From Variovorax sp. CF313 (GTDB lineage: Bacteria > Pseudomonadota > Gammaproteobacteria > Burkholderiales > Burkholderiaceae_C), in NCBI RefSeq assembly GCF_000282635.1, contig NZ_AKIW01000032.1, positions 25,721 through 89,720 of the forward strand: a stretch of DNA of 64,000 nucleotides, written 5' to 3'. Shown here one piece after another: positions 1 to 8,414 of the stretch. The notes beneath the pieces were generated by a model. The model was not told the origin of the DNA, did not search any database, and was given only the letters and a program-made list of their open reading frames with translations. Position 1 is the stretch's first letter. Each line of letters starts with the position of its first letter. The translations under genes were made by a program, and so were the position numbers.

Positions 1-1066
1 AGCCGAGACGCTGGCTGCTGTTGAGCCGCATGCCGTGCGCGTCCTGCTTCTTCAGGACGAGCCGCAGATCCCACGCGAACTCGATGCCGACGTACTGTCG
101 CACCCAGTCGACCACCTGCTGCAGCCGCTTGCTGCCCGGCAGGAACTCGCGGAACTCTTCCTGCGAGAGCGGCCCGAGTTCGAGGCGGAACTTGGCTTGA
201 GCATCGCGCACGGCCAGGCCGATGGTGGCGCCGCCGCCGAGCCGCTGGTTGCGGCCGGAAAGGCCGATCCGGCTGACCTGGTGCTCGTCGAGCATCACCC
301 AGTCGCTCACGAATTCCTCGACGTGCACGGGCACGTCGAAGTAGAGCTTGAGGATCTGGATCAGGCCCTCGGGGTTGCGCGTCTGGCGCACGAGGTGCCC
401 CGCCATGAAGGTGCGCGCATGGTCGGCGATGCGGTCGCGCTCCTTCAGGCCGGGCTGCCCCATGTTCATGAGGCTGGACACATAGTCGACGAAGCGATGG
501 CCGTCGGGACGGTCCAGGCTGTTGACCGACTGCGCGTCGGCCCAGGCCCGGTAGAACAGCAGGATCAGCCGGTGATGGAACAGGTCGGCGAACGCGCTGA
601 GGGTGTCGTCGGCGTGATGCCGCTTGCGCTCGCGCGCGTACTCGGTCAGGTGCAGCGGCAGCGGGCCGTTGGGACCGAACAGGCCGAAGCCGTAGATCGA
701 AATGCGCGGAGGTCCATCGCTGTCGACATCGACGCCCGACACGTTCGACGGCGCGAACGCCATCGAGGGCTCCTGCCCGAGGCGCAGCGGCTCGTCGAGC
801 GGACGCGGTGCCCGGCCCAGCAGCGGATGGTCGCCCTGCGCGTCGAGGCGGCGCAGCAGCATGAACAGGTCGTGCTCGAAGGGCTGCTCCAACAGCCTGG
901 CCCAGAGCACCGGATCGACCTCGGGCACGCCGCGCCGTGGCGCCGTGCCGGGCACGGGCGGCGCGACGTCGTGTTGTCGAATCTCGTCCGTATCGAGCAC
1001 CACCTCGCCTTCACTGGCGGCCGGCGCGTCCTGCTGCATTCCTTCAGTGAAGCCGGTTTCGCTCAT
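1..1066 (-). CDS. tssG: T6SS baseplate protein TssG (ImpH/VasB), C-terminus cut by window edge
   Basis: TssG is a cytoplasmic wedge subunit of the T6SS baseplate that works with TssE, TssF and TssK. The translation begins MSETGFTEGMQQ and, about 100 residues in, carries the family's FGLFGPNGPLPLHLTEYAR region, followed by a helical stretch around HHRLILLFYRAWADAQ. The start overlaps the tssF stop as ATGA (1063-1066), typical of translational coupling. About 355 codons are present, close to the usual full length of 330-370, so only the extreme C-terminus should be missing beyond base 1. It is the last visible gene of the tss operon. Confidence 0.93.
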   Translation of the reverse strand, partial: MSETGFTEGMQQDAPAASEGEVVLDTDEIRQHDVAPPVPGTAPRRGVPEVDPVLWARLLEQPFEHDLFMLLRRLDAQGDHPLLGRAPRPLDEPLRLGQEPSMAFAPSNVSGVDVDSDGPPRISIYGFGLFGPNGPLPLHLTEYARERKRHHADDTLSAFADLFHHRLILLFYRAWADAQSVNSLDRPDGHRFVDYVSSLMNMGQPGLKERDRIADHARTFMAGHLVRQTRNPEGLIQILKLYFDVPVHVEEFVSDWVMLDEHQVSRIGLSGRNQRLGGGATIGLAVRDAQAKFRLELGPLSQEEFREFLPGSKRLQQVVDWVRQYVGIEFAWDLRLVLKKQDAHGMRLNSSQRLG

Positions 1067-2934
1067 ACGGCAGGCCGACGTCCCACGCGCGGCGTCCAGC
1101 GCGCGATCTCGCCGCGCTGCAGGCTGGACAGCGCGAACTCGGTGAAGGCATTGAGCGACACGTGCCGGCTGAAGAACTGCTCCAGCACGGCGCCGAAGAG
1201 ATAAGGGCTCGCGCCGGAGAAGGCGACCTCGTCGATCTTGAGTGCCACCTCCACGCCGCGCCCGAACACGATCGGGCCCGGCTCCGGCAGGCGGCGGAAC
1301 ACCGGCGCCAGCGCCATCGAGCGCACGCCCTGGATCTGGCGGCGCACAGAGGGGTCGGCGAGGTTGCCGTACAGGTCGAGCATCTCGCGCAGCGCGGCTG
1401 CGCCCTGCGCCGCATCCACGTCGGTGAGGCTCAGGTAGTTGAGCCCCAGGTGGCTGATGAGGCGCCAGGTCAGCGCGCCCTCGGCCAATGCGGGGTACGG
1501 GCGCGAGGGCCCGCGCAGGATGCGGATGGCGCGCACCGGCGCCGACACACGCAGCGTGAAGTCCGATTCGAGTCCGGTCGGCAGCAGCAGCGGGAGGTCG
1601 CGGTTGGTGCACAGCGCGTCGAGCGTGATGTGGCGCAGGCTGTGCGGAAAGGGCGCGTCGTGCTGGTCGACGAGCGACACGTAGACCTCGCTGCCGGTGT
1701 AGCTGGTGCGCGTGCCCTGCGCGCGTGCGCGGTCGGACACCAGGCGCGGTTCGCGGCGCAGCGAGAAGTAGGCGCCGAAGTCGCCGTCGTCGGCCGCGAA
1801 CGAGCCGAGGAAGGGGCGGAACTCGCGCTCTTCGGAGCCGTTGGCCATGTGGCCGGTGACACGTTCGACGGTGAATATCTCGAAGTCGCGCGGGCGCGTG
1901 CGGTCGATCACCGCATGGTGCTCATGCTGGCCCGGCCCCACCGGAATGCGGTCGCTGCGGCGCGGCACGAGGTTGATGATGGGCGTGCAGAACAGCGAGA
2001 AGTGCTTGGCGTCGACCAACCGTTCGAGGTCGGCGTCGGCGCGATCGAGCAGGATCACGATCTCCATCGTGGTGCCGCCCATGGCCGCGGCCGCCGCGCG
2101 CAGCTTGTTCACGCTGAAGAACAGGTAGCGGTCGGGAAACGCGAAGTACTCGTGCAGCAGCCGGTAGCCCTGGAACGAGCGCGCGTCGTAGGGCAGCAGC
2201 GCCTGGTCGGGGTCGAAGCCCTCGTGCCTGACGGCCTCGTCGCCGAGCGGCACGATGCGCGCGGTGCTGCCCGGCCCGCTGCGGCAAACCACGCCAACGC
2301 TGTGGTGCGCCACGAGTTCGAGCACGCGCAGCGCATGCAGCTCCGCGCCCGAGAGAAAGAATTCGAGCCGATCCAGCGGCATGTCGGCAAAGCGTGCGCC
2401 GCCCACGGCTTCGAGCTTGATGGTGATCGCGCTCTTCGCCTGCCGCGCGACCATCGGCATGGCATGCGCGATCTCCGCCGGCACGGGGCCGATGCCGGCC
2501 TCGGCGATCTTGATGGGCCACAGCGTGACGGCATGGCCGGTGCGGAACTCGCAAGCCGTCTGTTCGCCCTTGATCATGCGTCCGCGCAGGATGGTGTGGC
2601 GCGGCAGCTCGTAGCCGGCCTTCAGCGAACCTTCGTTGAGGTTGCCGTCGATCTGCACCACGGCCATCGCGGGCAGCGGCGCAAGGAAGTTGGGGTACAC
2701 CACTTCGAGCAGCCGCTGCGAGAAGCGCGGAAATTCCGCGTCCATCTTGAGCTGGATGCGCGCCGTGAGGAAGCTGAAGCCTTCGAGCAGGCGCTCCACG
2801 TACGGGTCGCTGACCTCGATGCCGCGCATGCCGAGACGGCCCGCGATCTTCGGGTAGCGCTGCGCGAACTCGGCCCCGAGCTCGTGCATGTAGGTGAGTT
2901 CGCGGTTGTAGTAGTCAAGCAGCCTGGCATCCAT
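1063..2934 (-). CDS. tssF: T6SS baseplate protein TssF (ImpG/VasA)
   Basis: At 623 residues this has the normal TssF length. The N-terminus MDARLLDYYNRELTYMHELG, followed by AEFAQRYPKIAGRLGM and then DPYVERLLEGFSFLTARIQLK, is the hallmark of the family. TssF forms the wedge of the baseplate with TssG and TssE and helps seat the sheath on the membrane complex. The ATG at 2934 overlaps the tssE stop (TGATG), and the stop overlaps the tssG start (ATGA), so tssE, tssF and tssG should be translated as a coupled unit. Long open frames on the other strand here are codon-bias shadows. Confidence 0.96.
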   Translation of the reverse strand: MDARLLDYYNRELTYMHELGAEFAQRYPKIAGRLGMRGIEVSDPYVERLLEGFSFLTARIQLKMDAEFPRFSQRLLEVVYPNFLAPLPAMAVVQIDGNLNEGSLKAGYELPRHTILRGRMIKGEQTACEFRTGHAVTLWPIKIAEAGIGPVPAEIAHAMPMVARQAKSAITIKLEAVGGARFADMPLDRLEFFLSGAELHALRVLELVAHHSVGVVCRSGPGSTARIVPLGDEAVRHEGFDPDQALLPYDARSFQGYRLLHEYFAFPDRYLFFSVNKLRAAAAAMGGTTMEIVILLDRADADLERLVDAKHFSLFCTPIINLVPRRSDRIPVGPGQHEHHAVIDRTRPRDFEIFTVERVTGHMANGSEEREFRPFLGSFAADDGDFGAYFSLRREPRLVSDRARAQGTRTSYTGSEVYVSLVDQHDAPFPHSLRHITLDALCTNRDLPLLLPTGLESDFTLRVSAPVRAIRILRGPSRPYPALAEGALTWRLISHLGLNYLSLTDVDAAQGAAALREMLDLYGNLADPSVRRQIQGVRSMALAPVFRRLPEPGPIVFGRGVEVALKIDEVAFSGASPYLFGAVLEQFFSRHVSLNAFTEFALSSLQRGEIARWTPRVGRRPAV

Positions 2935-3473
2935 CAGAGGCCTCCGGTGGGCCGCAGCACCATGTGCCCGCTTTCAAGGTCGAGCTCCGAACGCAGGATG
3001 AACTCGATCGGGTACGGCACCGACCACAGCGTGCCGCGAATCTCCAGCGCGAGCAGGTTGTGGTGTTCGAGGTCGGTGGCATCTGTCACGCAGCGCACGT
3101 CGATGCTGTCCTTCATGATGCGCGGCTCGAAGTCGATGATGGCCGATCGGATGGCCGCTTCGACGTCGGCGAAGTCGACCTCCGACATGCGCCCGCCAGC
3201 CCAGCCGCGCACGCCGAAGTTCAGCACCGAGCGGCGCGCGCGGGGCATGGTGTTGATGTTGTGGTCCGCGCCGAAGTTGGTGGTGTTGAGCAGCCACTGC
3301 AGGTCGCGCAGCACCGAGTCGCGCAGCAGCCTGCCGCTCATGAGGAAGGCGCCCGCGCGCTCCTGCCGGGTCTGCGGCGTCTTGTCGGTGAGGCGATCGA
3401 GCAGCACCGGCTGCAGGCGGTCGCGTGCAACGCTTTCCTGCTGGTCGCCGTCGGTGTCCATCATGGCGCTCAT
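2934..3473 (-). CDS. tssE: T6SS baseplate protein TssE (gp25-like)
   Basis: This 179-residue protein belongs to the gp25/lysozyme-like family that forms the T6SS baseplate wedge beneath the sheath. Visible family features are the DRLTDK segment near residue 28, LRDSVLRDLQWLLNT and the C-terminal IRGTLWSVPYPIEFILRSELDLE strand region. The ATG at 3473 was chosen because it overlaps the tagJ stop as ATGA; an open frame continues upstream to about 3845, but that extension is Arg/Ala-rich out-of-frame tagJ sequence. The stop shares a base with the tssF start. Confidence 0.93.
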   Translation of the reverse strand: MSAMMDTDGDQQESVARDRLQPVLLDRLTDKTPQTRQERAGAFLMSGRLLRDSVLRDLQWLLNTTNFGADHNINTMPRARRSVLNFGVRGWAGGRMSEVDFADVEAAIRSAIIDFEPRIMKDSIDVRCVTDATDLEHHNLLALEIRGTLWSVPYPIEFILRSELDLESGHMVLRPTGGL

Positions 3474-4333
3474 GCGTCGGTGGCCTCCCGTGCGAACTCG
3501 ATGAGCCGCAGGTCGAGCAGCGAATGGTCGCCGGCTTCGCTGATCAGCGTGCGCTGCCCCAGGCCCGCGTACTGATCTTCGCCGGCCAGCGGCAGCCAGT
3601 CGGTGCGGCGGCCCAGCGTGGTCTCGTCGTCGAGCCCTTCGAGCGAGCCCGGGTAGCGCACCGGCACCAGGCCGTTGATCGCGCGGCCGTCGTGCAGCTC
3701 GAGCTCGGCGGGGGCCCACAGCAGGTCGACCAGGTGCTGCGGGCGCGAGAACTTGATGCGGCGCACCTCGGGCAGGGGCAGCCATGCATAGCCCGAAGGC
3801 GTGAGCAACTCCAGCACCGGGCCGATGCGCACGTCGCCGTCGCACAGCCAGGCGAAGTCGCTGCGCTCCACCGGTTCGCCGTCGAACGCTTGGGTAGCGC
3901 GCGAATCGGAACGGTCGACGCTGGTGAGCGCGCCGTGCAATGCGGGTGCGGCCTGCCGCGCGGTTTCGCGCAGAGCAGCGGCTTCATCGGCGCGGTCGGC
4001 CGGCAATGCGGCGGCGGCGATCAGCTGTTCGACCCAGTCCGCATTGCCGCAGACGATGGCCGGTGCGCGCCCGCCGGACCAGAAGTCGCTGCGGTGGCGC
4101 TCACCCGCGAGCGCCATCGAACACGTGACGCTGGCAGGCGTGAAAGTGGGATCGAGCTTGGTGGCGAGCTTGAGCTGGTCTTCGGCCCGTTGCCAGTCGC
4201 CGCGCAGGGCGAGAAAGTGGCACAGGGCAAGACGCAGGCTGGCATTCTGGGGACTGGCGCGGATCTGCCGCTGTACCCATTCGGTGTGCTCGGCCACGGA
4301 GCGTTCGCCCAGCACTGCAAACCCATCGCCCAT
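3470..4333 (-). CDS. tagJ: T6SS accessory protein TagJ (ImpE/SciE family)
   Basis: A 287-residue ImpE-family protein. The N-terminus is TPR-like (LRLALCHFLALRGDWQRAEDQLKLA), followed by an ImpE domain ending in RTLISEAGDHSLLDLRLIEFA. In the family, TagJ binds the N-terminal region of TssB and influences sheath recycling by ClpV. The ATG at 4333 is preceded by GAGGAA six bases upstream, so it is preferred to the longer frame beginning at 4384. It sits between hcp and tssE, the arrangement found in other betaproteobacterial T6SS operons. A 126-base gap containing a strong hairpin separates it from hcp. Confidence 0.9.
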   Translation of the reverse strand: MGDGFAVLGERSVAEHTEWVQRQIRASPQNASLRLALCHFLALRGDWQRAEDQLKLATKLDPTFTPASVTCSMALAGERHRSDFWSGGRAPAIVCGNADWVEQLIAAAALPADRADEAAALRETARQAAPALHGALTSVDRSDSRATQAFDGEPVERSDFAWLCDGDVRIGPVLELLTPSGYAWLPLPEVRRIKFSRPQHLVDLLWAPAELELHDGRAINGLVPVRYPGSLEGLDDETTLGRRTDWLPLAGEDQYAGLGQRTLISEAGDHSLLDLRLIEFAREATDA

Positions 4334-4415
4334 GAAGCTTCCTCGCTGACTGACTGGCACACGGCGCGAAAGGCCAGTGTGCAAAAGACGGCCGCGAAGG
4401 CCGTCGGGAAAACGT

Positions 4416-4442
4416 CGCGGCCGGCCCGCCGGGCCGGCCGCG
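4416..4442 (-). terminator. GC-rich hairpin downstream of hcp (attenuator or partial terminator)
   Basis: A perfect 12-bp inverted repeat with a 3-base loop lies 17 bases after the hcp stop, read on the minus strand and followed by ACGTTTTCCC with a run of four T. This could be a leaky intrinsic terminator or an mRNA-stabilising 3' end for hcp. The operon continues into tagJ, so complete termination is not expected. Confidence 0.55.
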
Positions 4443-4459
4443 CATCGGGAAAAGAGAAA

Positions 4460-4942
4460 TCAGGATTCCCTGTTTTCCTTGATGTTCCAGCCCAGGACCG
4501 TCTCGGCGCCCTTGCCGCCCTTGTCGGTCTGTTCCCAGTACTGCTGCTTCACCTTCGCGGCCTGGAAGGCGTACTGCACGAACACGGCGTCGGAGCCTTG
4601 CTCTGCCGTGTACTGCACCGAGGTGACCAGCACTTCCTCGAGCGTGACGCGTGTGTATTCGATCTGCGAGCCCCCCGCCTTGCACACCGAAACCTCGACC
4701 TTGCTCAGGTGCTTGCCGCTGGCGCAGTTCTTCAGGACGGACGGTGCCGCCTTGTCGATGCGCGCGAGCACCTGCAGGTCATTGAAGCTGGCCTTGCCAA
4801 CGCCACCGCCACCGCCGCTGACCATGTTTCCAGGCTGCGTCGCTCCCCAGGCAAACGACTTGATGTCCGTCCACTCCTTGTGGTTCGAGTCCTTCGATTC
4901 GCCGTTTGCGCCTTCGACGCGCATGAACATGTCTACTGCCAT
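4460..4942 (-). CDS. hcp: T6SS tube protein Hcp (TssD)
   Basis: This 160-residue Hcp1-family protein forms the hexameric rings that stack into the inner tube expelled by sheath contraction. The family start MAVDMFMRVEG is followed by EWTDIKSFAWG, and the C-terminal half has the expected alternating strands (IEYTRVTLEEVLVTSVQYTAE). It has three cysteines, unusual but not unknown in Hcp. The gene lies 47 bases downstream of tssC, and a hairpin follows it. Hcp is normally the most abundant product of the operon. Confidence 0.96.
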   Translation of the reverse strand: MAVDMFMRVEGANGESKDSNHKEWTDIKSFAWGATQPGNMVSGGGGGVGKASFNDLQVLARIDKAAPSVLKNCASGKHLSKVEVSVCKAGGSQIEYTRVTLEEVLVTSVQYTAEQGSDAVFVQYAFQAAKVKQQYWEQTDKGGKGAETVLGWNIKENRES

Positions 4943-4989
4943 GATTAACCCCCAAAGTTATATGTGCCCGATTACGGGACACCGTTGAA

Positions 4990-6498
4990 TTAGCTGCTGT
5001 CCTTCTTGTTGGATGGCAGCTTCGAAACCAGCCGCAACGACACCGTCAGCCCTTCGAGCTGATAGTGCGGCCGGAGAAAAAACTTGGCGGCGTAGTAGCC
5101 CGGGTTGTCCTCGATGGCTTCCACCTGGACTTCCGCCGCCGCCAGCGGCTTCATTGCCTTCGTGTCCTGCGACGAGGTGCCGGGGCTGCCGTCGACGTAG
5201 TTCATGATCCAGTCGTTGAGCCAGCGCTCCATGTCCTCGCGCTCGCGGAACGAACCGATCTTGTCGCGCACGATGCACTTCAGGTAGTGCGCGAAGCGGC
5301 AGCAGGCGAACAGGTAGGGCAGGCGCGCCGCGAGGTTCGCGTTGGCCGTGGCATCGGCGTCGTAGTACTCGGCCGGCAGCTGCAGCGACTGCGCGCCGAT
5401 GAAGGCTGCGAAGTCGGAGTTCTTGCGGTGCACCAGCGGCATGAAGCCGTTCTTGGCGAGCTCGGCCTCGCGCCGGTCGCTGATGGCGATCTCGGTCGGG
5501 CACTTCATGTCCACGCCGCCGTCATCGGTCGGGAAGGTGTGGGTGGGCAGGTTCTCCACCGCGCCACCCGACTCCACGCCGCGAATGGACGTGCACCAGC
5601 CGTACTGCTTGAACGAGCGGTTGATGTTCACGCCCATCGCATAGGCCGAGTTGGCCCAGGTGTAGCGGTTATGCGCGGCCGAGTCGGTCTCTTCCTCGAA
5701 CTCGAACTCGTCGACCGGGTTGGTGCGCGCGCCGTACGGCAGGCGCGCCAGGAAGCGCGGCATGGCCAGGCCGATGTAGCGCGCGTCTTCCGAGTCGCGC
5801 AGCGAGCGCCATGCGGTGTGCTCGGTGTTCTGGAAGATCTTGGTCAGGTCGCGCGGGTTCGACAGCTCCTGCCACGAGTCCATCTGCATCACCGTGGGCG
5901 AGGCGCCCGCGATGAACGGGCAATGCGCGGCGGCCGCGATCTTGGCCATTTCGCTGAGCATCTCGACGTCGGGCGGGCTGTGGTCGAAGTGGAAGTCGCC
6001 GATCAGCGCGCCGAAGGGCTCGCCGCCGAACTGGCCGTACTCGGCCTCGTAGATCTTCTTGAACAGCGGGCTCTGGTCCCAGCCGATACCCTTGTGGCGC
6101 TTGAGCGAGCGCGCCACTTCGCGCTTGGACGCGCACATCACGCGGATCTTGAGCTGCTCGTCGGTCTCGGTGTTGTTCACGAGGTAGTGCAGCCCGCGCC
6201 ATGCGCCTTCGAGCTGCTGGAACTCCTCGTGGTGCAGGATCTGGTTGATCTGCTCGGAGAGCTTGCGATCGATTTCGGTGATGATGGCCTGCACCGTGCG
6301 GTAGGCATCGTTGGAGACGGTGACGGTGCTTTCCAGCGCCTGCACGGCCAGCGTCTTGACGGCGTTCTCCACCGCCTCGCGGGCCTGGTCGGTCTTGGGC
6401 TTGAACTCACGCTGCAGCAGGTCGGCGAACTCGTTCGGCTCGAGCGCTTCGACGGTGGCGGGTGCGCGCGCGGCGCTCTGATTGGATGCGGTGCTCAT
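4990..6498 (-). CDS. tssC: T6SS contractile sheath large subunit TssC (VipB/ImpD)
   Basis: TssC pairs with TssB to build the contractile sheath around the Hcp tube. The 502-residue product is of standard length and shows the family blocks EGAWRGLHYLV (about residue 98), FGALIGDFHFDHSPPD, the C-terminal LPYLFACCRFAHYLKCI and WLNDWIMNYV. The ATG at 6498 lies 24 bases after the tssB stop, and the tssB-tssC order is universal in T6SS loci. Confidence 0.97.
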   Translation of the reverse strand: MSTASNQSAARAPATVEALEPNEFADLLQREFKPKTDQAREAVENAVKTLAVQALESTVTVSNDAYRTVQAIITEIDRKLSEQINQILHHEEFQQLEGAWRGLHYLVNNTETDEQLKIRVMCASKREVARSLKRHKGIGWDQSPLFKKIYEAEYGQFGGEPFGALIGDFHFDHSPPDVEMLSEMAKIAAAAHCPFIAGASPTVMQMDSWQELSNPRDLTKIFQNTEHTAWRSLRDSEDARYIGLAMPRFLARLPYGARTNPVDEFEFEEETDSAAHNRYTWANSAYAMGVNINRSFKQYGWCTSIRGVESGGAVENLPTHTFPTDDGGVDMKCPTEIAISDRREAELAKNGFMPLVHRKNSDFAAFIGAQSLQLPAEYYDADATANANLAARLPYLFACCRFAHYLKCIVRDKIGSFREREDMERWLNDWIMNYVDGSPGTSSQDTKAMKPLAAAEVQVEAIEDNPGYYAAKFFLRPHYQLEGLTVSLRLVSKLPSNKKDSS

Positions 6499-6522
6499 GA
6501 TGGCGGTCCTTGCTGCTCGCGC

Positions 6523-7092
6523 TTACTCTGAAGATGTGCCGGGGGCGCCGGCCTTTTCGTTCGCGGCTTCGACCGCCTTCGCCACGGCCGGGTTCGGCGC
6601 CGATGCCAGCGACTTGAGGAGCCCGGGGTTCTGCAGCGCCTGCGCGATCAGCTGCTCCGCGCCGTTCTTGCCGTCCATGTACGAGAGCAGGTTCGACAGC
6701 TCGGTGCGCGCTTCGAGCAGTTGCTGCAGCGCACCGACCTGGCGGGCGATGCGCGCGGGCGAGAAGTCGTCCATGCTGTCGAAGGTGATGTCGACGTTCA
6801 TCTGGCCGTCGCCGGTGAGCGTGTTGGGCACCTGGAAGGCAACGCGCGGCTTGATGGACTTCATGCGTTCGTCGAAGTTGTCGATGTCCACCGCCATGAA
6901 CTCGCGCTCGCCGAGGTCGGGCATCGGGTCGATCTGCTTGCCCGCGAGATCGGCAATGACGCCCATCACGAAGGGCAGCTGGATCTTGCGTTCGCTGCCG
7001 TAGATCTCGACGTCGTATTCGATCTGCACACGCGGCGCGCGGTTGCGCGCGATGAACTTCTGACCACTGTTTCTGACACGGTTGTCTGCCAT
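6523..7092 (-). CDS. tssB: T6SS contractile sheath small subunit TssB (VipA/ImpB)
   Basis: This 189-residue sheath subunit forms heterodimers with TssC and presents an N-terminal helix recognised by ClpV after contraction. Diagnostic segments are RVQIEYDVEIYG, LPFVMGVIADLAG and EREFMAVDIDNFDERM. The start at 7092 has AGAGGA six bases upstream. The last 30 residues are Ala/Glu/Lys-rich and probably flexible. It lies 84 bases downstream of tssA. Confidence 0.96.
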   Translation of the reverse strand: MADNRVRNSGQKFIARNRAPRVQIEYDVEIYGSERKIQLPFVMGVIADLAGKQIDPMPDLGEREFMAVDIDNFDERMKSIKPRVAFQVPNTLTGDGQMNVDITFDSMDDFSPARIARQVGALQQLLEARTELSNLLSYMDGKNGAEQLIAQALQNPGLLKSLASAPNPAVAKAVEAANEKAGAPGTSSE

Positions 7093-7176
7093 AAGCTTCC
7101 TCTTGAATCTGTAATGCGTGTGGGTGCGATCCCGGTGGCCTGCCGGCCCGCGGAGCTCCCGATGGCTTTCGCCTTG

Positions 7177-8274
7177 CTATTCCGTGCTGCCCCCAGCGTT
7201 CAGCGGACGTCCTGCAAGGCTCTCTATCTTTTGCAATCCCTCGGGCACGAGCTCTTCGATGATCTGGAAGAAGTTCAGGTCCATCAGCCGCTGCGCTCTT
7301 CGTATCAGCATGGGCGCCGGATGACTGGGCTCCATGCGCTCCAGGTACTGGCAGGCCTTCTCCAACACCACCTGCACATCATCACGAGTCGATATTTCAA
7401 TATCTTTAACCAGTACCGTGCGCGGGCCGGTGCCGCCATTGGCGGTGGCCGCGGCGGCCCCGTTCGCCATCGGCACCGAAGCACCCGCCCCTTGCGCATC
7501 GGCGCCGTCGCGCGCTTCGCCGGCCACGGCTGCCGCGTCCTGCGCCTGTTCGGGCAACAGCTGGACCACGGTGCGCAGCGAGCGCTCGAGCCGCGAAAAG
7601 TCCGGCGCCCAGCTCTGGCCGAGCGCGCGCTCGCAGGTCTCGCGAATGCGCTGCAGCAGGTCGAGCGCCGCGCGCAACGCCACTACCGGAGGCGCCGCTT
7701 TCTCGTGCGCGCGCCGCGCCGCGTCCCGCAGCCGGCCAATGCCGCCCGGGTAATCGATCTGATGGTCGGTCTTGCTCGAATCAAGCAAGGCTTCGACCTG
7801 TCGCAGGCTCATCGATGCGCCGCCGTCCTCGAGCAGCCGGGCATCGCGCACGCTGCGCCCGAGTCCCTCGGCTTCGGCCAGCGCGGCCAGTGCATTCATG
7901 CGCGGCAGCGGGTCTTCGAAGTCGCCATCGACGACGCGCGGATGCACGTCGTTCCAGAATTTCTGCAGCACGGCATCGACGAGTTGCAGCCCATCGACGT
8001 AGCCCGGCAATCCACGGTTTTCGGTCCAGGCCAGCGTGAGGGGCACCAGCACGCGCAGGTCGCGCGTGCGTGTGCACAGCTGCTTCGCGATGCGCTCCAC
8101 GCGTGCCCAATCAGGTGGCTCCGCGGGGATGATCGTCGAGCCGAATTGCTGCTCGCGCTTACCTGTTGTTGCTTGGTGCAACGCCATGAAATCGGGGTCG
8201 TATTCCAGGTCTTCCCCGCATGAAAGCGGGCCTTCCACAGGCAACTGCAATAGATCGATCTCGCTCGTCGACAA
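7177..8274 (-). CDS. tssA: T6SS protein TssA (ImpA N-terminal domain family)
   Basis: A 365-residue TssA of the short type. The ImpA_N domain spans about residues 10-120 (GPLSCGEDLEYDPDF near the start, then RDLRVLVPLTLAW and LPGYVDGLQLVDAVLQKFW). An Ala/Gly-rich linker lies at about 250-290, and the C-terminal helical domain contains HPAPMLIRRAQRLMDLNFFQII. TssA primes sheath and tube polymerisation at the baseplate. The only in-frame start that keeps the conserved N-terminus is TTG at 8274, with GGGAG six bases upstream. It is the first gene of the visible T6SS operon. Confidence 0.92.
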   Translation of the reverse strand: MSTSEIDLLQLPVEGPLSCGEDLEYDPDFMALHQATTGKREQQFGSTIIPAEPPDWARVERIAKQLCTRTRDLRVLVPLTLAWTENRGLPGYVDGLQLVDAVLQKFWNDVHPRVVDGDFEDPLPRMNALAALAEAEGLGRSVRDARLLEDGGASMSLRQVEALLDSSKTDHQIDYPGGIGRLRDAARRAHEKAAPPVVALRAALDLLQRIRETCERALGQSWAPDFSRLERSLRTVVQLLPEQAQDAAAVAGEARDGADAQGAGASVPMANGAAAATANGGTGPRTVLVKDIEISTRDDVQVVLEKACQYLERMEPSHPAPMLIRRAQRLMDLNFFQIIEELVPEGLQKIESLAGRPLNAGGSTE

Positions 8275-8414
8275 CCTCTTCTCCCTTGTTCAACCGTTTC
8301 TCAACAGCAGCGATCTTGAGGGGAACAAGAGGCGCGGTCAACAGCAACAGACTGCAACGCGAACCATATGAATCACAAAGGAGTACAACTCCTTTTAAAA
8401 TTCAAACAGAACGT
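8275..8414 (-). promoter_or_regulatory. Leader and probable promoter region of the T6SS operon
   Basis: These 140 bases separate the T6SS operon from the upstream FAH gene on the same strand. They are visibly richer in A and T than their surroundings, especially 8361-8410, and include the palindrome at 8377-8395. A promoter for tssA is expected here, but no convincing -35/-10 pair was identified. Confidence 0.4.
8377..8395. promoter_or_regulatory. 8-bp inverted repeat between FAH gene and tssA
   Basis: AAAGGAGT and ACTCCTTT flank a 3-base spacer. It could be a weak terminator for the FAH gene (no T-run on the minus strand) or an operator for the T6SS promoter. The palindrome itself is clear; its role is inferred. 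Confidence 0.4.

Noticed and set aside
1162..3504. A 780-codon plus-strand frame opposite tssF/tssE
   Set aside because: Antisense shadow of coupled T6SS genes.
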